64,000 nt of DNA from Saururus chinensis (GCA_035235625.1 CP141148.1:33357057-33421056); one strand, 5' to 3'; shown: positions 48,881 to 60,987, counted from the stretch's first letter. Notes: a model not told the origin generated them from the sequence alone. Numbers and translations are program-made.

Positions 48881-49259
48881 CACACTATAATAAATAATAT
48901 TATTAGTGACTTTTAGTACTCTAAGTGTCACTAATGCCTATTAGCGACACTTTTAGGACTCTAAGCGGTACTAATGCATATTAGTAATGATTAAAAAATA
49001 TTGTTAAATACGTCGATAAAATTATAGTCGTTATTGCTCGTTAGCGACATATGACTAAGCGTCACTAATAGTTTAACATTATCAACGTTTAGTTTTGCGT
49101 CACTAATTATTTCACTTTTGTGACGCTTAAAAAAATGTTGCTAATAGTAAATTATTAGCGACCCATAAACATAAGTGTCGCTAATAATTGGTTATTGATA
49201 ATGCTTTATTATGTGTCGCTAATATATAAAATATTTTTAAAAAATAAAAAACGGCCCCC

Positions 49260-49480
49260 TCCCCACTTTTGGGGGTGACTAGGGAGAGGGAGAAGGAGAA
49301 GGGGGGACTAGGGATAGGGGGTCAAATTCTAGCTAGGAGCCAGAATTTGGCATCCCTCCCCCCCTCTCCCCGGGTCCCCCCCTCCCCTCTATTTCTCAAA
49401 GGAGGGGAAGGGGGGACCCAGGGAGGGGGGGGATGAGCAGGAGGGAGGAGAGGGCGGGGGACTAGATTCCAGTGGGGATT
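49260..49480. repeat. G/C-run inverted repeat inside the CACTA-like element
   Basis: A C-rich stretch (around 49350-49390) faces a G-rich stretch (around 49400-49460). The G-runs could form quadruplexes and the arms a hairpin. Confidence 0.6.
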
Positions 49481-49654
49481 AGCATTTGCGGCATTAAACA
49501 ATTAGCATCGTAATTACTTATATTATCAGTGATGCTCTATACCGAGTGGCGCTAGTAGGTTTAGTCTTTTTTAAAAAAAAACTATTGCTATTTTTAAAAG
49601 GTCAATTTTTTTAAAAACCTATTATCATAATATTTTTTAAAACAAATACACATT

Positions 49655-51575
49655 TTCTCCTCCTCTACCCCTCTCTTCTCTTTATCTACCCTCTCTCTCA
49701 TCCTCCCCTCTCTTTCTCTACACTCTAACCTTTCTCTCTACGCACTGTCTCTCCTCACACACACTCTCTCTTCTCTCTTTCCTCACTGTCTCTCTCCTTC
49801 CTTCTCTCCTCACTGTCCCTCCTTCCTTCTCTCCTTACTCTCTTCTCTCTCACTCTCTCCTTCCTCTCTCTCTCCCTATCCCTCTCTCCTCACCCTCTCT
49901 CTCCCTCCTCACTCTCTCCCTTCTCTCTCCTCATCCCCTCTCTTCTCTCTCTCCTCTTCCTTCTCACTCCCCACTATACTTTTTATTTTTATTTTTAAAA
50001 AAACTATTAGCAGTGCATAATTGTATGCATAGCTAATACACTGGGTATTAATGATGCATACATTCATGCATCTCTACCATCCAACGGTATTAGCGATGTG
50101 TCGCTAATATAAATTTTTTTATTTCTTTAAATTATTAAAAATAATTTATAATTAAAATTTTCTTTCCTCTCCCTCTCTAGATCTCTTTTTCCTCTCTACC
50201 CTCTCTCCTCACAAGCTCTCTCCCTCCTCTCTCATCACTCTCTCTCCTCACCCTCTCTCTCCTTACCCCTTTCTTCTCTCTCTCCCCTCACCCTCTCTCT
50301 ACCCTCTTTCTCCCTTCTCTCTCTCCCCACTATCCCTTTTTTTTAAAAAAAAAAGCTATTAGCAACGCATAATTATATGTGTCACTAATGCACTAAGTAG
50401 TAGCGATGCATCCATGTATGTGTCGCTAATACCATTAGGTACTAGTGACGCATAAGTGTATGTGTTGCTAATTTAAATTTTTTTATTTTTAATTTTTTTT
50501 TAAAAAATTATAAGTAAAATTTTCTTTCATCTCAATCTCTTTTTTCCCTCTCTCTCTACATCCTCTCCTCTCACTCTCTCCCTATATCTCCTTTCTCCCC
50601 TCTCTGTCTCTCTCTCTCCCTCCTCTCTCCTCCCTCTTGCTCTCTCCTCTCTCTTCACTCTCTCGCCTCTCTCTACACTCTCAATCTCTCTCTCCTCTCT
50701 TCTTTCTCTCCTCACCCCCTCTCTCCTCTTTCTCTCTCCTCCCTCTCTCTTCTCTCTCTCCTCACCCTCCCTCTCTCTTCTTTCTCACCTCACCCTCTAT
50801 CTCCTCTTTCTCTCTCTTCCCTATCTCTCTCTCCTCTCTCTCTACCTCTTTCTGCCTTCTCTCTCCTCACCCTCTCTCTACCTCTCTCTCTATCTTCTCT
50901 CTCTCCCCACTATCCCTTTTATTTTAATTCTTTTTGCAAAAAATTATTATCGACGTATAATTGCATGCCTCGCTAATGCACTAGATAGTAGTGACGCATA
51001 TATGTATGCATTGCTAATACCCAGAGTATTAACAACGCATACCGATATGTGTAGCTAATATAAATTTTTTATTTTAAATTTTTTTAAAAATAATTTATAA
51101 TTAAAATTTTCTTTCCTCTCCTATCTCTTTTTCCTCTCTCTTTATCCTCTCTCCTCTCACTCTCTCTCTCCCTATCTCTCACTCGCGCCTCTTTCCCCTC
51201 TTTGTCTCTCTCCTCTCTCCAAACCCTCTCCCCTCTCTCTCGCACTCTCTCTTCTTTCTCTCTCTCTCTCCTCCCTCTCTCACACTCTATCTCCTCTTTC
51301 TCTCTCTACACACTCTCTCTTTCCTATCTCTCTCTCCTCACACACATTCTCTCTCCTCTCTCATCCCTCTCTCTCTCACTCTCTCTCCTCACTATCTCTC
51401 TCTACCCTCTCTCTCCTCTTTCTCTCTTTCCTCCCTATGTCTCTCCTCGTTCTCTCTCATCACCATCTCTCTAGCTACACTCTTTCTCTTTCCTCTATTT
51501 CTCTCTCCTCACTCTCTCTCCTCAATCTCTCTCTCCTCTCTTCTCTCTTGCTCTCTTCACTCTATCTCTTTTATT
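49655..51575. repeat. Tandem modules: polypyrimidine block plus ttagcgacgcat spacer
   Basis: Four long C/T-only or nearly C/T-only tracts (about 49655-49980, 50160-50340, 50520-50935, 51110-51575) alternate with similar AT-rich spacers that contain attagcracgcataattgt (about 50006, 50357, 50948) and end in aattaaaattttctttc. Ser/Leu-rich and Arg/Glu-rich frames here are artefacts of the repeat. Confidence 0.75.
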
Positions 51576-51872
51576 ATAAATTATATTTTAAAAATAATAA
51601 AAATTTTAAGAAATAAAATATATTATATATAAATAATAAAAGTTTAATATATTATTGACACTAACTTTTATTAAAAATTTAATATTTATTTATTATATAA
51701 TTATTTATTAAATAATATCCATTAATAAAGCTATTAGCGATACTTTATTAAAAGCGTCGCTAATAATATAAATATTAGCGATACTTATATAAAAGCGTTA
51801 CTATTATTAATACTATTTATGATGCTTATTAATACTATTTGCGATTCTTAGCGATACATAAACATGATTTCG

Positions 51873-52024
51873 TCATTCTAAAGGACAAAATTACGTAAAA
51901 TTGAAAAAAAAATCCACGCAGGTGCTAGTTACGTAGACAAAAGGAACACCATTTTGGGAAATATTTCTCAAAGAACACTATTTCGTTAAATAATTTTTTT
52001 TAATATTATTTAAATAATTTTCCC
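51873..52024. mobile_element. Single end of the 36706-38773 transposon family
   Basis: Contains gatttcgtcattctaaagga, the cacgcaggtgc word and the terminal taaataattttccc, matching the outer 150 bp of the TIR at 36706. No partner end nearby; embedded in the right part of the CACTA-like element. Confidence 0.65.
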
Positions 52025-52083
52025 TAGTTAATTTTTTAGCGACATTTTTTTAAGTGCCACAGTTAGTCATTTTTGTTGTAGTG

Positions 52084-52290
52084 TCCCCTCTGACAATAAA
52101 CACAATATAAGGTACGTGTGGGAGCCATTGATATTTAGATTGACAACACACATTGTAGTGCATGTTAGTATAAGTGAAACTTACAATAACGTGCACTAAC
52201 TCATGAACTGTCGATCTCGTAAATGAACAACTCTCATACGTACCTTATGTTGGGCTCATTGTTAGAGGGGAACATGTAAAACTCTTCCCT
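52084..52290. mobile_element. Truncated foldback MITE (GGGAAGTG family)
   Basis: Inverted arms: tcccctctgacaataa at the left against ttgttagaggggaacatg at the right, with acataaggtacgtatgag complements inside. The outermost left ~18 bases are missing, replaced by the CACTA-like end. Confidence 0.6.
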
Positions 52291-52876
52291 CATATTAAGT
52301 GTCTTATTTAATTTCAAAATAAATTAAATTTTTACCACTTAATATGAGATGAAAAGAGTAATAGTTTGTAGGGCTTATATTTTCAATACATATTTAAGAC
52401 GAGCCTAAAACAATGCACAAAGGGCTAACCCACATTTGAATTTATTTGTAACATTGTCTTATCATTTAAGAATTTAATGACAGACAATCACATACCAACC
52501 CCTACCCCGTACCCCGTACCCCCCACCCCCAAATCAACGTGTAGTATTTTATGTTTACTTATCATGTTTTCTTTATATATATATTATGCCTTTAAAAAAT
52601 TTATTATGATAATATATTATCAATTTTAATAATTTATAATACATATATTAATAGTTTTGTATCTAGCATATTATCCGTGCATATCCGCCCATCGATACTC
52701 TTACAATCCATTGCCCTACAATTATTTGGCTGCATTCTCTTCGGCCCCATGGTGATTGATACTCAACACAGCCCCCACATTAAGAGAGTCTGGTCCCCTC
52801 TGTCACGGACCGTGACACCTCGCTCGATCCTCCCATAAATTAAACCCCACCAATTCTCAAGAAACTCAATCCAAAA
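52291..52876 (+). promoter_or_regulatory. OCT-C upstream region
   Basis: The last 170 bases match the proximal upstream sequence of OCT-A and OCT-B (aattatttggctgcattctc near 52720). Farther upstream is AT-rich; it has no match to the distal block at 1-1281. Confidence 0.5.
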
Positions 52877-55571
52877 ATGACTGACCCATTGCCCCTTCTG
52901 CCTCCATATGACCAGTCAGATGATCATAATGATCAGACTCACTCCCTAGATGAGGCCATAGAGAGATGCGTGGGCAGCTTTGGCTGGGCTCACCTCCTCC
53001 AGGCCATCATCGTCTCCATTGCATAGGTGTTTGATGCTCGGCAGACGTTCATCAATGTCTTCACCGACAGGCAGCCCTCTTGGAGGTGCAGAGACTTAAA
53101 AGACTATATTTGCACCTCGGCCACCAGCCCCTATGGCCTTCCTAGGGCTGCATGGGAGTGGGACGTGCCCCAGCAAGTCTCAGTAGTGTCCGAGTGGGAC
53201 CTCGCCTGCGCCAGCCCGGTCCTCGCCGGCCTACCGGCCTCGTCTCTCTACTTTGGCTGCCTCCTTGGCGGGTTCCTCCTTGCCATCCTTGCCGACTCAG
53301 CACTAGGCCGGAAGAACTTGCTCCTTGTCTCCTGCTCCATCATGTCCCTCGCGGCTACTCTCACCGCCTTCTCCCTTGATGTATGGGTATACTCCCTCCA
53401 CTACCTTGTCAGCGGCTTTGGCCGTGCTACTATCAGCGCATGCACGATTGTCCTCTCAACCGAGCTTGTCAGCAAGCAGTGGTGCAGCCAGGTCGGAATT
53501 CTAGACTATAGAGTGACCGGTCAGCAGTGGAAGCAATGGTGGGAGAGGTGGCGCAAACAAAAATTCAATATTTACATGATCTACAACATAAACATGCAAA
53601 TTCTAACAACAATTAGCAATATACATGCATGTAAATCATTCGATCAAAGAAAAACTAATTAAGATGGGATGATACGAACTGACCTTGGGCTTAATCCAGC
53701 CCTAGCATGCCCTTTTTTTGAAGATCTAATCCGCCAAAAGATAGATCTAATCAAACAAACAAGAGAAGCGAGAATTACCTTCAACGATTTATGTGTTGAT
53801 CCCTTCTAGCCTTGATTTTAGAGTCAATTTCAGCAAAGCCTCTCCTGTAAGCCTCAAATCAGTGAGCTTCTCTTCCAAACTTGCACTACCCACCGTAGGA
53901 GAAGGAATAAAGAGCCTAGAGGAAGAGGAAGAGGGGCGGCCAACTCTTGGACAAGAGAAAACCACACACCACCAAGGAGAGAGAAAGGGGGCGGACTAGA
54001 GAGAGAGAGGAGAGATCTAGAGTCCATTCAAATGAATTCCCAAGATTCACATAAGGGGGGGGGGATGCCCCATTCTCCAAAATGGGAATAAGAGAGAATA
54101 TTCTCCCTTATTCTCTCCCTCTCCATTAATCCTCTTCCTTTCCATATATAGCACGGGCCAGAAATGAACATCCTCTCATGGGCTCATTGAACGGGCTCAA
54201 GACAATGAGCTTAGATGCTAAAACACTGGCTTAATACAAAGGATCATACACAACGGGTGCGGGCTCTGTCCTACAGAGCCCGCGGAGGCCTAAACCCCCT
54301 GCACACGGCTAAGCCCACGACAGGGTTGACCCCACGCTTACTACGTGTCCTACCCTCCAACACCTAATTCGCGCAACTAGGCCCCACAATGTGTAAATGT
54401 ACACCTAGATATATGTCTAGTGTATGTGTGTGACATGTGTGAGTCCCATACGAATTATGTGTAACGAGAAATCAAGTGGTGTTGGCGCGTCCACCCCCAC
54501 CACCCTTGGACTACATGATCCGTACCAGTTCACCCGGACCACGACACATTAGACCAAACCGGGCCCGAGCCCATACCATGGTCCCAACATAGGCCTCTTC
54601 TTCTTCAGCTTTGGATTCTTGTCTCTGCCAGGGATGGTTTACCTTAGTAGTGGATCCTCTTGGAGGAGGCTTTATTTGTGGACTTCCATACTTGCACTCT
54701 TCTATTGTGTTGTTGTCCAGCTAATGGTCCATGAGTCCCCTAGGTGGCTCTTTGTGAAGGGGCATAAGGACTAAGCTATTCAAATACAAAAATTGCATCA
54801 TTTAATGGGAAGAAATTGAATCATGACCACTTTTCTGGAGTTTGTATCGAGGAAGAGGCACATAGTACTGGTGTGAACGTATACTCAGCCATGAAGATAC
54901 TCTATAAGAAGAAATGGGCCTTTCGGCGACTGTTGGCGGTGATGGCGGTCAGCTTCGGAGTTGGCCTGCTGTACTATGGCATGCCGCTGGCCATCGGGTC
55001 ACTCAACAGCAATAAGTACCTTAGTGTCACCTTCAATGCACTGGCTGAGCTCCCCTCGGCGCTTGTCACATTCTGCCTCATTGGGCGGCTGAGCCGCCGG
55101 CACATGGTGCTTGCCTTCGCGCTTACAAGCCGCATCGCGAGCATACTGGGCGGAGCAGTCGGCGGCCAGGACGGCGACCACAGTGAGGGGTGGAGAAAGT
55201 GGTTGCAACTGGGGTTGGAGCTTGTGTCACTCTTCAGTGCCTGCACCACATTCAGCGTGCTACTGATTTACACGCTTGAGCTGTTTCCCAAGTGCGTGAG
55301 GAACTCGGCAGTGTCGATGGCTCGGCAGGCGTTGGTGTTGGGCGGCGTGTTCGGGCCGCTGCTAGTGGCGGCCTCAAGGAGGAAGGCAGCAGCACTCACG
55401 TTACCTTTTGGGGTGTTTGGGGTGGTGATTGGGGCCTGTGGGCTGTTTGTACTGTACCTACCGGAGACTAAGGGGGCGGCCTATTGTGACACCATGGAGG
55501 AGCAAGAGCAGAAGGAAAGTCTACCTTCTCCAAATATAAGGCATGATAACAACTTGTTTTGTTGCCTGTAA
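52877..55571 (+). pseudogene. OCT-C: organic cation/carnitine transporter pseudogene
   Basis: Third OCT paralog, closest to OCT-B. The start ATG at 52877 keeps the conserved ATGACTGACCC context. Lesions: TGG to TAG at 53024-53026 in TM1; a solo LTR at 53507-54589 in the frame after SQVGIL; CAA to TAA at 54772-54774 after SPRWL; a 4-base deletion just after 54787; and a further 4-base deletion before the stop that replaces the C-terminal DTKA with about 11 unrelated residues. Surviving open segments are 53027-53505 (in frame with the Cys loop and TM2-TM5) and 54816-55571 (the C-terminal half with the ELFP and LPETKG motifs). Both nonsense changes are transitions. No full-length transporter can be made. 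Transcripts could still arise from either half. Confidence 0.9.
53507..54589 (-). mobile_element. Solo LTR inside OCT-C, antisense
   Basis: In minus orientation it starts TGTTGGGACC at 54589 and ends ...CTCTATA at 53507 (expected CA, one change). Flanks tagac (53502-53506) and taggc (54590-54594) are a 5-bp duplication with one mismatch; OCT-A and OCT-B have one copy of ctaggc here. The TGTTGGGA start is common in Ty1/copia LTRs, so copia-like is likely. No internal region remains. Confidence 0.8.
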
Positions 55572-55742
55572 CAAAAAATAAGTTTTGTTGCCTTCCACTA
55601 ATAATATCACTATATTCGCATTCATTTATGCAGTTTTTTTTAAGTACAAATATATGCAGTTCTTACTGATTACCAGTCGACCTCTCCCATCTCTTAGTGT
55701 TATAGAAACTGTTGAATAATGCATTCCAAGCATAAGCTAGAT

Positions 55743-55917
<175 letters not shown>

Positions 55918-56240
55918 TCTTTAATATAGAAATTAAACTGTATTTATACACCAAATTTACCCAACAAAAACCCCACGAACTAAGCCAAACGCCACTAAAC
56001 ATGACCTCAACAAGACTGACGAGGACCCAGTGACCGTGTTACTTAGGGCTCTTAACGTGGTAAGTACATAGAGGTTGGCATGACAACTATATAAACAGCT
56101 ATATATGTAATCCTAATGAGGAAGAGAAATGGTGGTTGGGACTTCAGTGGGAAGGGATGTTTTTTTACAAGGTCAATAATGGGTTCAAGGTTTTTAATTT
56201 CTTTGGTAAAAAAAAGTAATTTTGAGGAAAGGTTTAAAAA

Positions 56241-56960
56241 TAGAACGTGGTTATTGAACCCCTTTTTTTTCCTGTGCCCCCCATTGTTTTTTTACACCAC
56301 TAATTTTATTAAAATTTCTCATTCCCCCCCCCCCCCCCAACAAAGTTTCCTTTCCTTTCTCCTATTTTTTTTTCATTTTTCATCTTTTTCTACGGCGCCG
56401 ACAACTTCTTCTCCATCACCGGCATTTTTTTTACTACTGTTGCTGGTCGGGCTAGTGACTGCGCCAGGCCGCGTGCGGCCTGCGTGCCGCAGCCACACGG
56501 TGGCCACGACTATGCACGGCCGAGCAAGCCATGCACAGGCCGCGGCCACGCGGTGGTCGCGACTGCACGTGGCCACGCAAGCCTTGCACAGGCCGCGGCC
56601 ATGGCTGCGCGCGGCCGCGCAGGCCGGGCTGGCTGCGATCGGCCAGATCTGGCCAGTCTAGCAGCCATAGCCAGGAGCCATCAGCCAGATCTAGCCATTA
56701 GAGACACCGGCCAGCGGTCAGGCCAGCGGCTATGGCCAGATATGACTGTGGCCTCAAGTCGCTGGCCGCTGGAGGTGTGTCGCTGGTGTCAAAGTTGCCG
56801 GAAGAAATGAGGGAAAAGGGAAAAAAATGAAGGGGGAAACATGGGGAAAGGAAGAGCAAAAATGAGAGGGAAACAATGGGGGGCAAAGCAAAAAAAAATT
56901 CACTTTTTTACATTTTTTAGGGGACACTGGAAAAAACCGGGGTCTAAATATCATCATTCT
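56241..56960. mobile_element. Mutator-like element with GC-rich interior
   Basis: Absent from the OCT-B flank, where the sequence passes straight from ggttttaaaa to gttcataaacc. The ends are inverted (tagaacgtggttattgaaccc against the complement of gggtctaaatatcatcattct), with further matching accccttttttttcc and ggaaaaaaccgggg. The interior 56395-56790 is GC-rich with repeated ggccgcggccac words and includes a 17-base C run at about 56323-56339. Short A-rich flanks may be an eroded 9-10 bp target duplication. No transposase. The GC-rich core could be captured host DNA, but no gene is recognisable. Confidence 0.6.
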
Positions 56961-57579
56961 TAAAAAAAACGTTCATAAACCAGGGTGGTGATCTGACCAC
57001 CCAGGCCACAATGTAGATTGCCACTGGGATGGGGTCAAGGTGGTGGCCGTGGGTGGGTGTGTTAGGAGGAAGGAGGCGAGGCAGGCCACCAGGGATAGGG
57101 AGGGGGAGGAAGCTTGACAAGTCTTTGTGCCCACAATATAAATGGTGTATCTTGATGATATTTATACTTTAGTGTGAATACCAAGAAAAGACATTTACAA
57201 TTTTACTTTTACGTAATGAACGACCAACAAAGCTTTGCCGGTGACTTCGCTATAGCTGATAAGTTTCGGAAGGAGAGTGTAAGTGGGTGTTGTGTGACAA
57301 AAACATATATGGGATGTGTTGACTAATTAAAAAATTCGTAGAATTTTCTTCTCATTAGGGTAAATAAGAAAAGTTGGGGTATCAACGGAGGTACTGATCA
57401 TATGTCCGTGCTAGTTTCCACTTCCCTGAATCCCCACTCGATATATCAAAATGAGAACACTTTGAATCCTCCAACTCATTCCTCAGCTGCATGCGCCCCT
57501 CATTTTCTGATTTGCTTCTCCACCCAAGACCAGTTCCATTTGTGAAAACCCTGTTGATAATCAACATTATTGCTATCCG

Positions 57580-58715
57580 GCCCACATAAGAACCTTCACT
57601 AAAGCTACCAACAGGTTCCTCCTAGTAGTAAATGACATTGGCTCCCTAGGGTTCCTGTGAGAGTGCCACAGGAGCCTTCTGCAGATTTCGATCCCCTGGC
57701 GGTCTGATGGCTTCTTACCCCGGCGGGTCAGGAGGTGTTTCTTTTCTCAGGCGTTTTGGGGGGAGAGGCGACGGGTGACACTGTCGGTTTGGAGCTCCCC
57801 GGGCGGACATGTCTGACTTTCTAACCTCCACCCAGCCTCCCTTTGTGTTTGGATGTGGCTGGTTCTATTCTTGGCAACGACGATTTTGGGCAACCTCCCT
57901 CTTTGTGGGAAAGTATCGGAACCTCTCTATCACGTGGCCGTATAGATGATTATTCATATTTAAATAAATTTATGTCTCAACTTACTCACTTGTAAATAAT
58001 GATAAATTTATTACCCATCAAAAAGACATATCTACCATATGGCCCCGTACAACGGTTCCACTGAATAATTTTTCCCCTCCCGAGTTTGCCAAACCTTCTC
58101 TTTAAGTATGTGGGTAGCATGTACAATGGTTGGTGTCTTATGCTGTGGTGGGCATACACATAGTTGCCTTGTAATAGCTAGTTTGTGGCACTGGTCGTCT
58201 CTGATGTTATTTTCCCAATATTTCTTTCAATGTGTCTGGTCTTTTGTCGGTAACAATAATTTTGTAGTCGACTTCCCTCTTGAGTGTGCCCTCTTTGAGC
58301 GGGCATGTAGAGGTCCACGAGTGCAATGGTCAGTGTGCATTTCATTGCCTCGTAAGCAGTGTATAAGATTGAGTTTGATCTATTGGCATTTGGCCCCTCC
58401 CTTGACGTTTATCTAGGATGCTCTGGTTACTTTTAGGTGGCTTTGGAGTCCGTCTCACTATCAATGTTATTTTACTGCTAATATTAACACTGTTGAAATT
58501 TCTGGCAGTACTGGAATTTGAGGTCTATATGATTTTTTGTGCTTGTCACCCGTACGACCTAGCTTTATGTGCATTGGTATTGGTTTAAATTCTACACGCG
58601 TAATGAATTTTTGGGCTTTCCTTTGTGCTGTAATAGAAGTTGTAAGGGGAGAAGTGGGGTTTGAATGTTGCTAGTTTATGGGTCATTCATTGCATGCTCT
58701 ATTTATTTGTTGTCT
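57580..58715. other. Insertion specific to the OCT-C flank, unidentified
   Basis: In the OCT-B flank the bordering sequences (cattattgc and tatacagttttgag) are about 30 bases apart. The insert has mixed, moderately GC-rich sequence. A 102-codon + frame at 58108-58416 is Cys/Trp-rich with no recognised domain. No LTR, poly-A tail or inverted ends were found. Confidence 0.4.
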
Positions 58716-59144
58716 ATTACGATACAGTTTTAAATTAATTTGTTAGGAACTTGTATGGGACTTTGCAAATATGCCCAACTAGACCGCCAGTTCTGTTTTT
58801 TTTGTTTAATCCCAAGACTTTTCTGGATATGGACAGAATAGCTTGCCTTGGTGGGCCGACCAATGTATTCAATTTGGTGTTTGAACTTTCAGAGGTATAC
58901 ACATATATCTCGGGCCCCAAAAAAGAGGGATGATTCCTTAAAAGACTTCAAACATATTTGATCTGATCTGAAAATGTTTGGGGATCACTTCACTGCTCAG
59001 CTTCGGAGGTTTTCCAAGTTCCCAGAAATTACTTTGATTAATTAAAAAACAACATAAAGCTGCTTCATTTTAACTTATTAGTTTCCACTAATATCTACGA
59101 TTAAGCTTTTATTAGGTTGCATTTCGTATATTTGGCTCCAACTA

Positions 59145-59723
59145 ATATTTTAAAACTCATCCAGATTAGTTGTTGGGCTTGGTCGACCCAATTAAACTGC
59201 AGGTTAACCCGTAATGACATAAGTGATTAAAATAAATTATCTCTTTTATAATTTTAATAATTTATATATAATTAAATATAACATGTAACAAAAAACAAGA
59301 TAGCGTAGTTGGCAAAGATGTGCGACGTATTTCATCCCATAAAAGGTTTGAACATCCCACATAAAAGGTTTGCATCATCCGTATGGGAAACAAGTTTTTG
59401 TTGTATATATGCCCATCCCCATAAAGCTAATGACATATACATAATTGGCTACTCACAACACAAATTAACTCAAATGAACTATAGCCCAGTTGGTTAGTTG
59501 ACGGCACACGAAGACTTAAGGAGAGCTAAGGTTCGAATAATTAAGTAATTAATGTTCACCCTATACAATGTTCGAACCGGGCTGGCCTAAGTCGACGAGT
59601 CATTAGTTTGATCAGCTGGGCCAGCATGACCTGGCCGGTCAAACTAACTTGAATGAACCGAACTGACTATTTTTTAGCCAGGTTTGGTTGAACCAAGTCA
59701 AGCTAGTCTAGGTTTTAAAATAT
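59145..59723. mobile_element. TIR element containing two tRNA-like (SINE-like) heads
   Basis: Ends are inverted: ATATTTTAAAACTCATCCAG at the left and GTCTAGGTTTTAAAATAT at the right. The OCT-B flank lacks it (tccaacaagatcaac). Inside, tagcgtagttggc with ggtttgaacatcc (about 59301-59352) and tagcccagttggt with ggttcgaata (about 59482-59540) resemble Pol III A and B boxes at the usual spacing. Confidence 0.5.
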
Positions 59724-59784
59724 TAACTCTCGGCGAGATCAACATTTTTTGTATGCTTAATTTATATGCTAAACAAATGAACAT

Positions 59785-60434
59785 TAAGGGTGCTCACAGA
59801 GATTTATATATTTTTTATATGTGTCCGCCCTAGTCTATATTATATTTTGTTCAAATTTATTCGCTACGGATACAGACGAACTTGGATAAATATTTTAATA
59901 CCTAAATTTTATCTCAATTCAAATTGTAAAGTACCTATGTAGTAAATTAAAATTGTTCTAACATGTTATATAGGTACTAGATTCATGTTTTTAAGTTGTC
60001 TAATACCTAATTAGTATGTTAAGACTATCTTAATATGTTATATAAAATTTAGATCTATATTTTTAAATTATTCAATATTTATATAGCATGTTATGACTAT
60101 CCTAACGCACTATGTAAGTACTATATTCATATTTTTAAGTTGTTAAGTATCCATGTAGCATGTTAGAACAGTCCTAACATGCTACATTGGTATTGAATTC
60201 TATTTTTTTCCTTTAGTATTTAGTAATACACTAATATTTATGGGAGGCTTAGGGTAACAGACATAGACATTTGCAAACATGGACAAGGGTATGTCCGTGT
60301 CCGTAGTTCCTCATTAAGGTAGACAAAAACCTTGGTTTGTGTCCATCATAGACACAAAAAATTGTCCGCTCTATATAAAAACGAACGCATATATGGACTG
60401 ATATTTGGACTACGGACATCCATGAGCACCCCTA
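59785..60434. mobile_element. Non-autonomous hAT-like element
   Basis: Left end TAAGGGTGCTCAC, right end GTGAGCACCCCTA in mirrored form (catgagcacccta region). Flanks are an 8-bp duplication with one mismatch, atgaacat (59777-59784) and ataaacat (60435-60442). The interior repeats tgttagaacagtcctaacat-like words. No transposase. Confidence 0.75.
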
Positions 60435-60836
60435 ATAAACATTTATCTTTGTCCAATATTAATAGCATTATTTAATTTTTTTAAATGAATTAAAATTAGT
60501 TGAACAAACATAACATATAAAGTCGGAGGGAGGAAGTATATAAGATGCCATTTATTTTGCAGTCTATATCCCACATACTAAGTGTTAGATAATTACTTTT
60601 TCTAAACAACAGTTATTTAACATATTTATTTCATATTTTAACACTGTGCACTACCTTGTAGTGGACTCTATCCGTTATAAGATTACGCGGACACGAGTAC
60701 ACCACTGTGGTACTAATTAGCTACTTTTATGCTTCTTACTAATGTAATTAATTCAGGGTGCAACATAGAAAATCTATACTATGGTACGTCATAGACTACA
60801 TTTTCCCTACATATAATGAAGAAGGTCTTTTATAGA

Positions 60837-60987
60837 TACTTTCTCCATCTTATATTAATAGTCTTAATTCGAAATACAAGTTTTGTTCTTTTGATTCATG
60901 TTACCTTTCTCTTAGTAATAATTAATGGATGAAGTAAAAAAGTTACTTATTGACTTCTTTATATATCATTTTCCCCAAATTGGACTA
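60837..60987. mobile_element. Stowaway-like MITE, right end cut by an LTR
   Basis: Homologous to 32956-33131. It ends at ggacta, immediately before the LTR start at 60988; the last ~25 bases of the MITE are displaced or lost. Confidence 0.65.

Larger units (their letters stand above)
48883..52083. mobile_element. CACTA-like element, non-autonomous
   Basis: Left end CACTATAATAAAT; right end, reversed, CACTACAACAAAAATGAC. Subterminal regions carry many direct and inverted copies of ttagcgacgct-like words (48890-49230 and 51720-51800), the hallmark of plant CACTA transposons. No transposase. Much of the interior is C/T-rich blocks. The 3-bp flanks differ (aca at the left, tcc at the right), and the flanking DNA is a PPR relic on one side and a truncated MITE on the other, so one side has been rearranged. 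Confidence 0.7.

Noticed and set aside
50527-51474. Ser/Leu-rich and Arg/Glu-rich open frames
   Set aside because: They arise from stop-free C/T and G/A tracts; composition is periodic and not protein-like.
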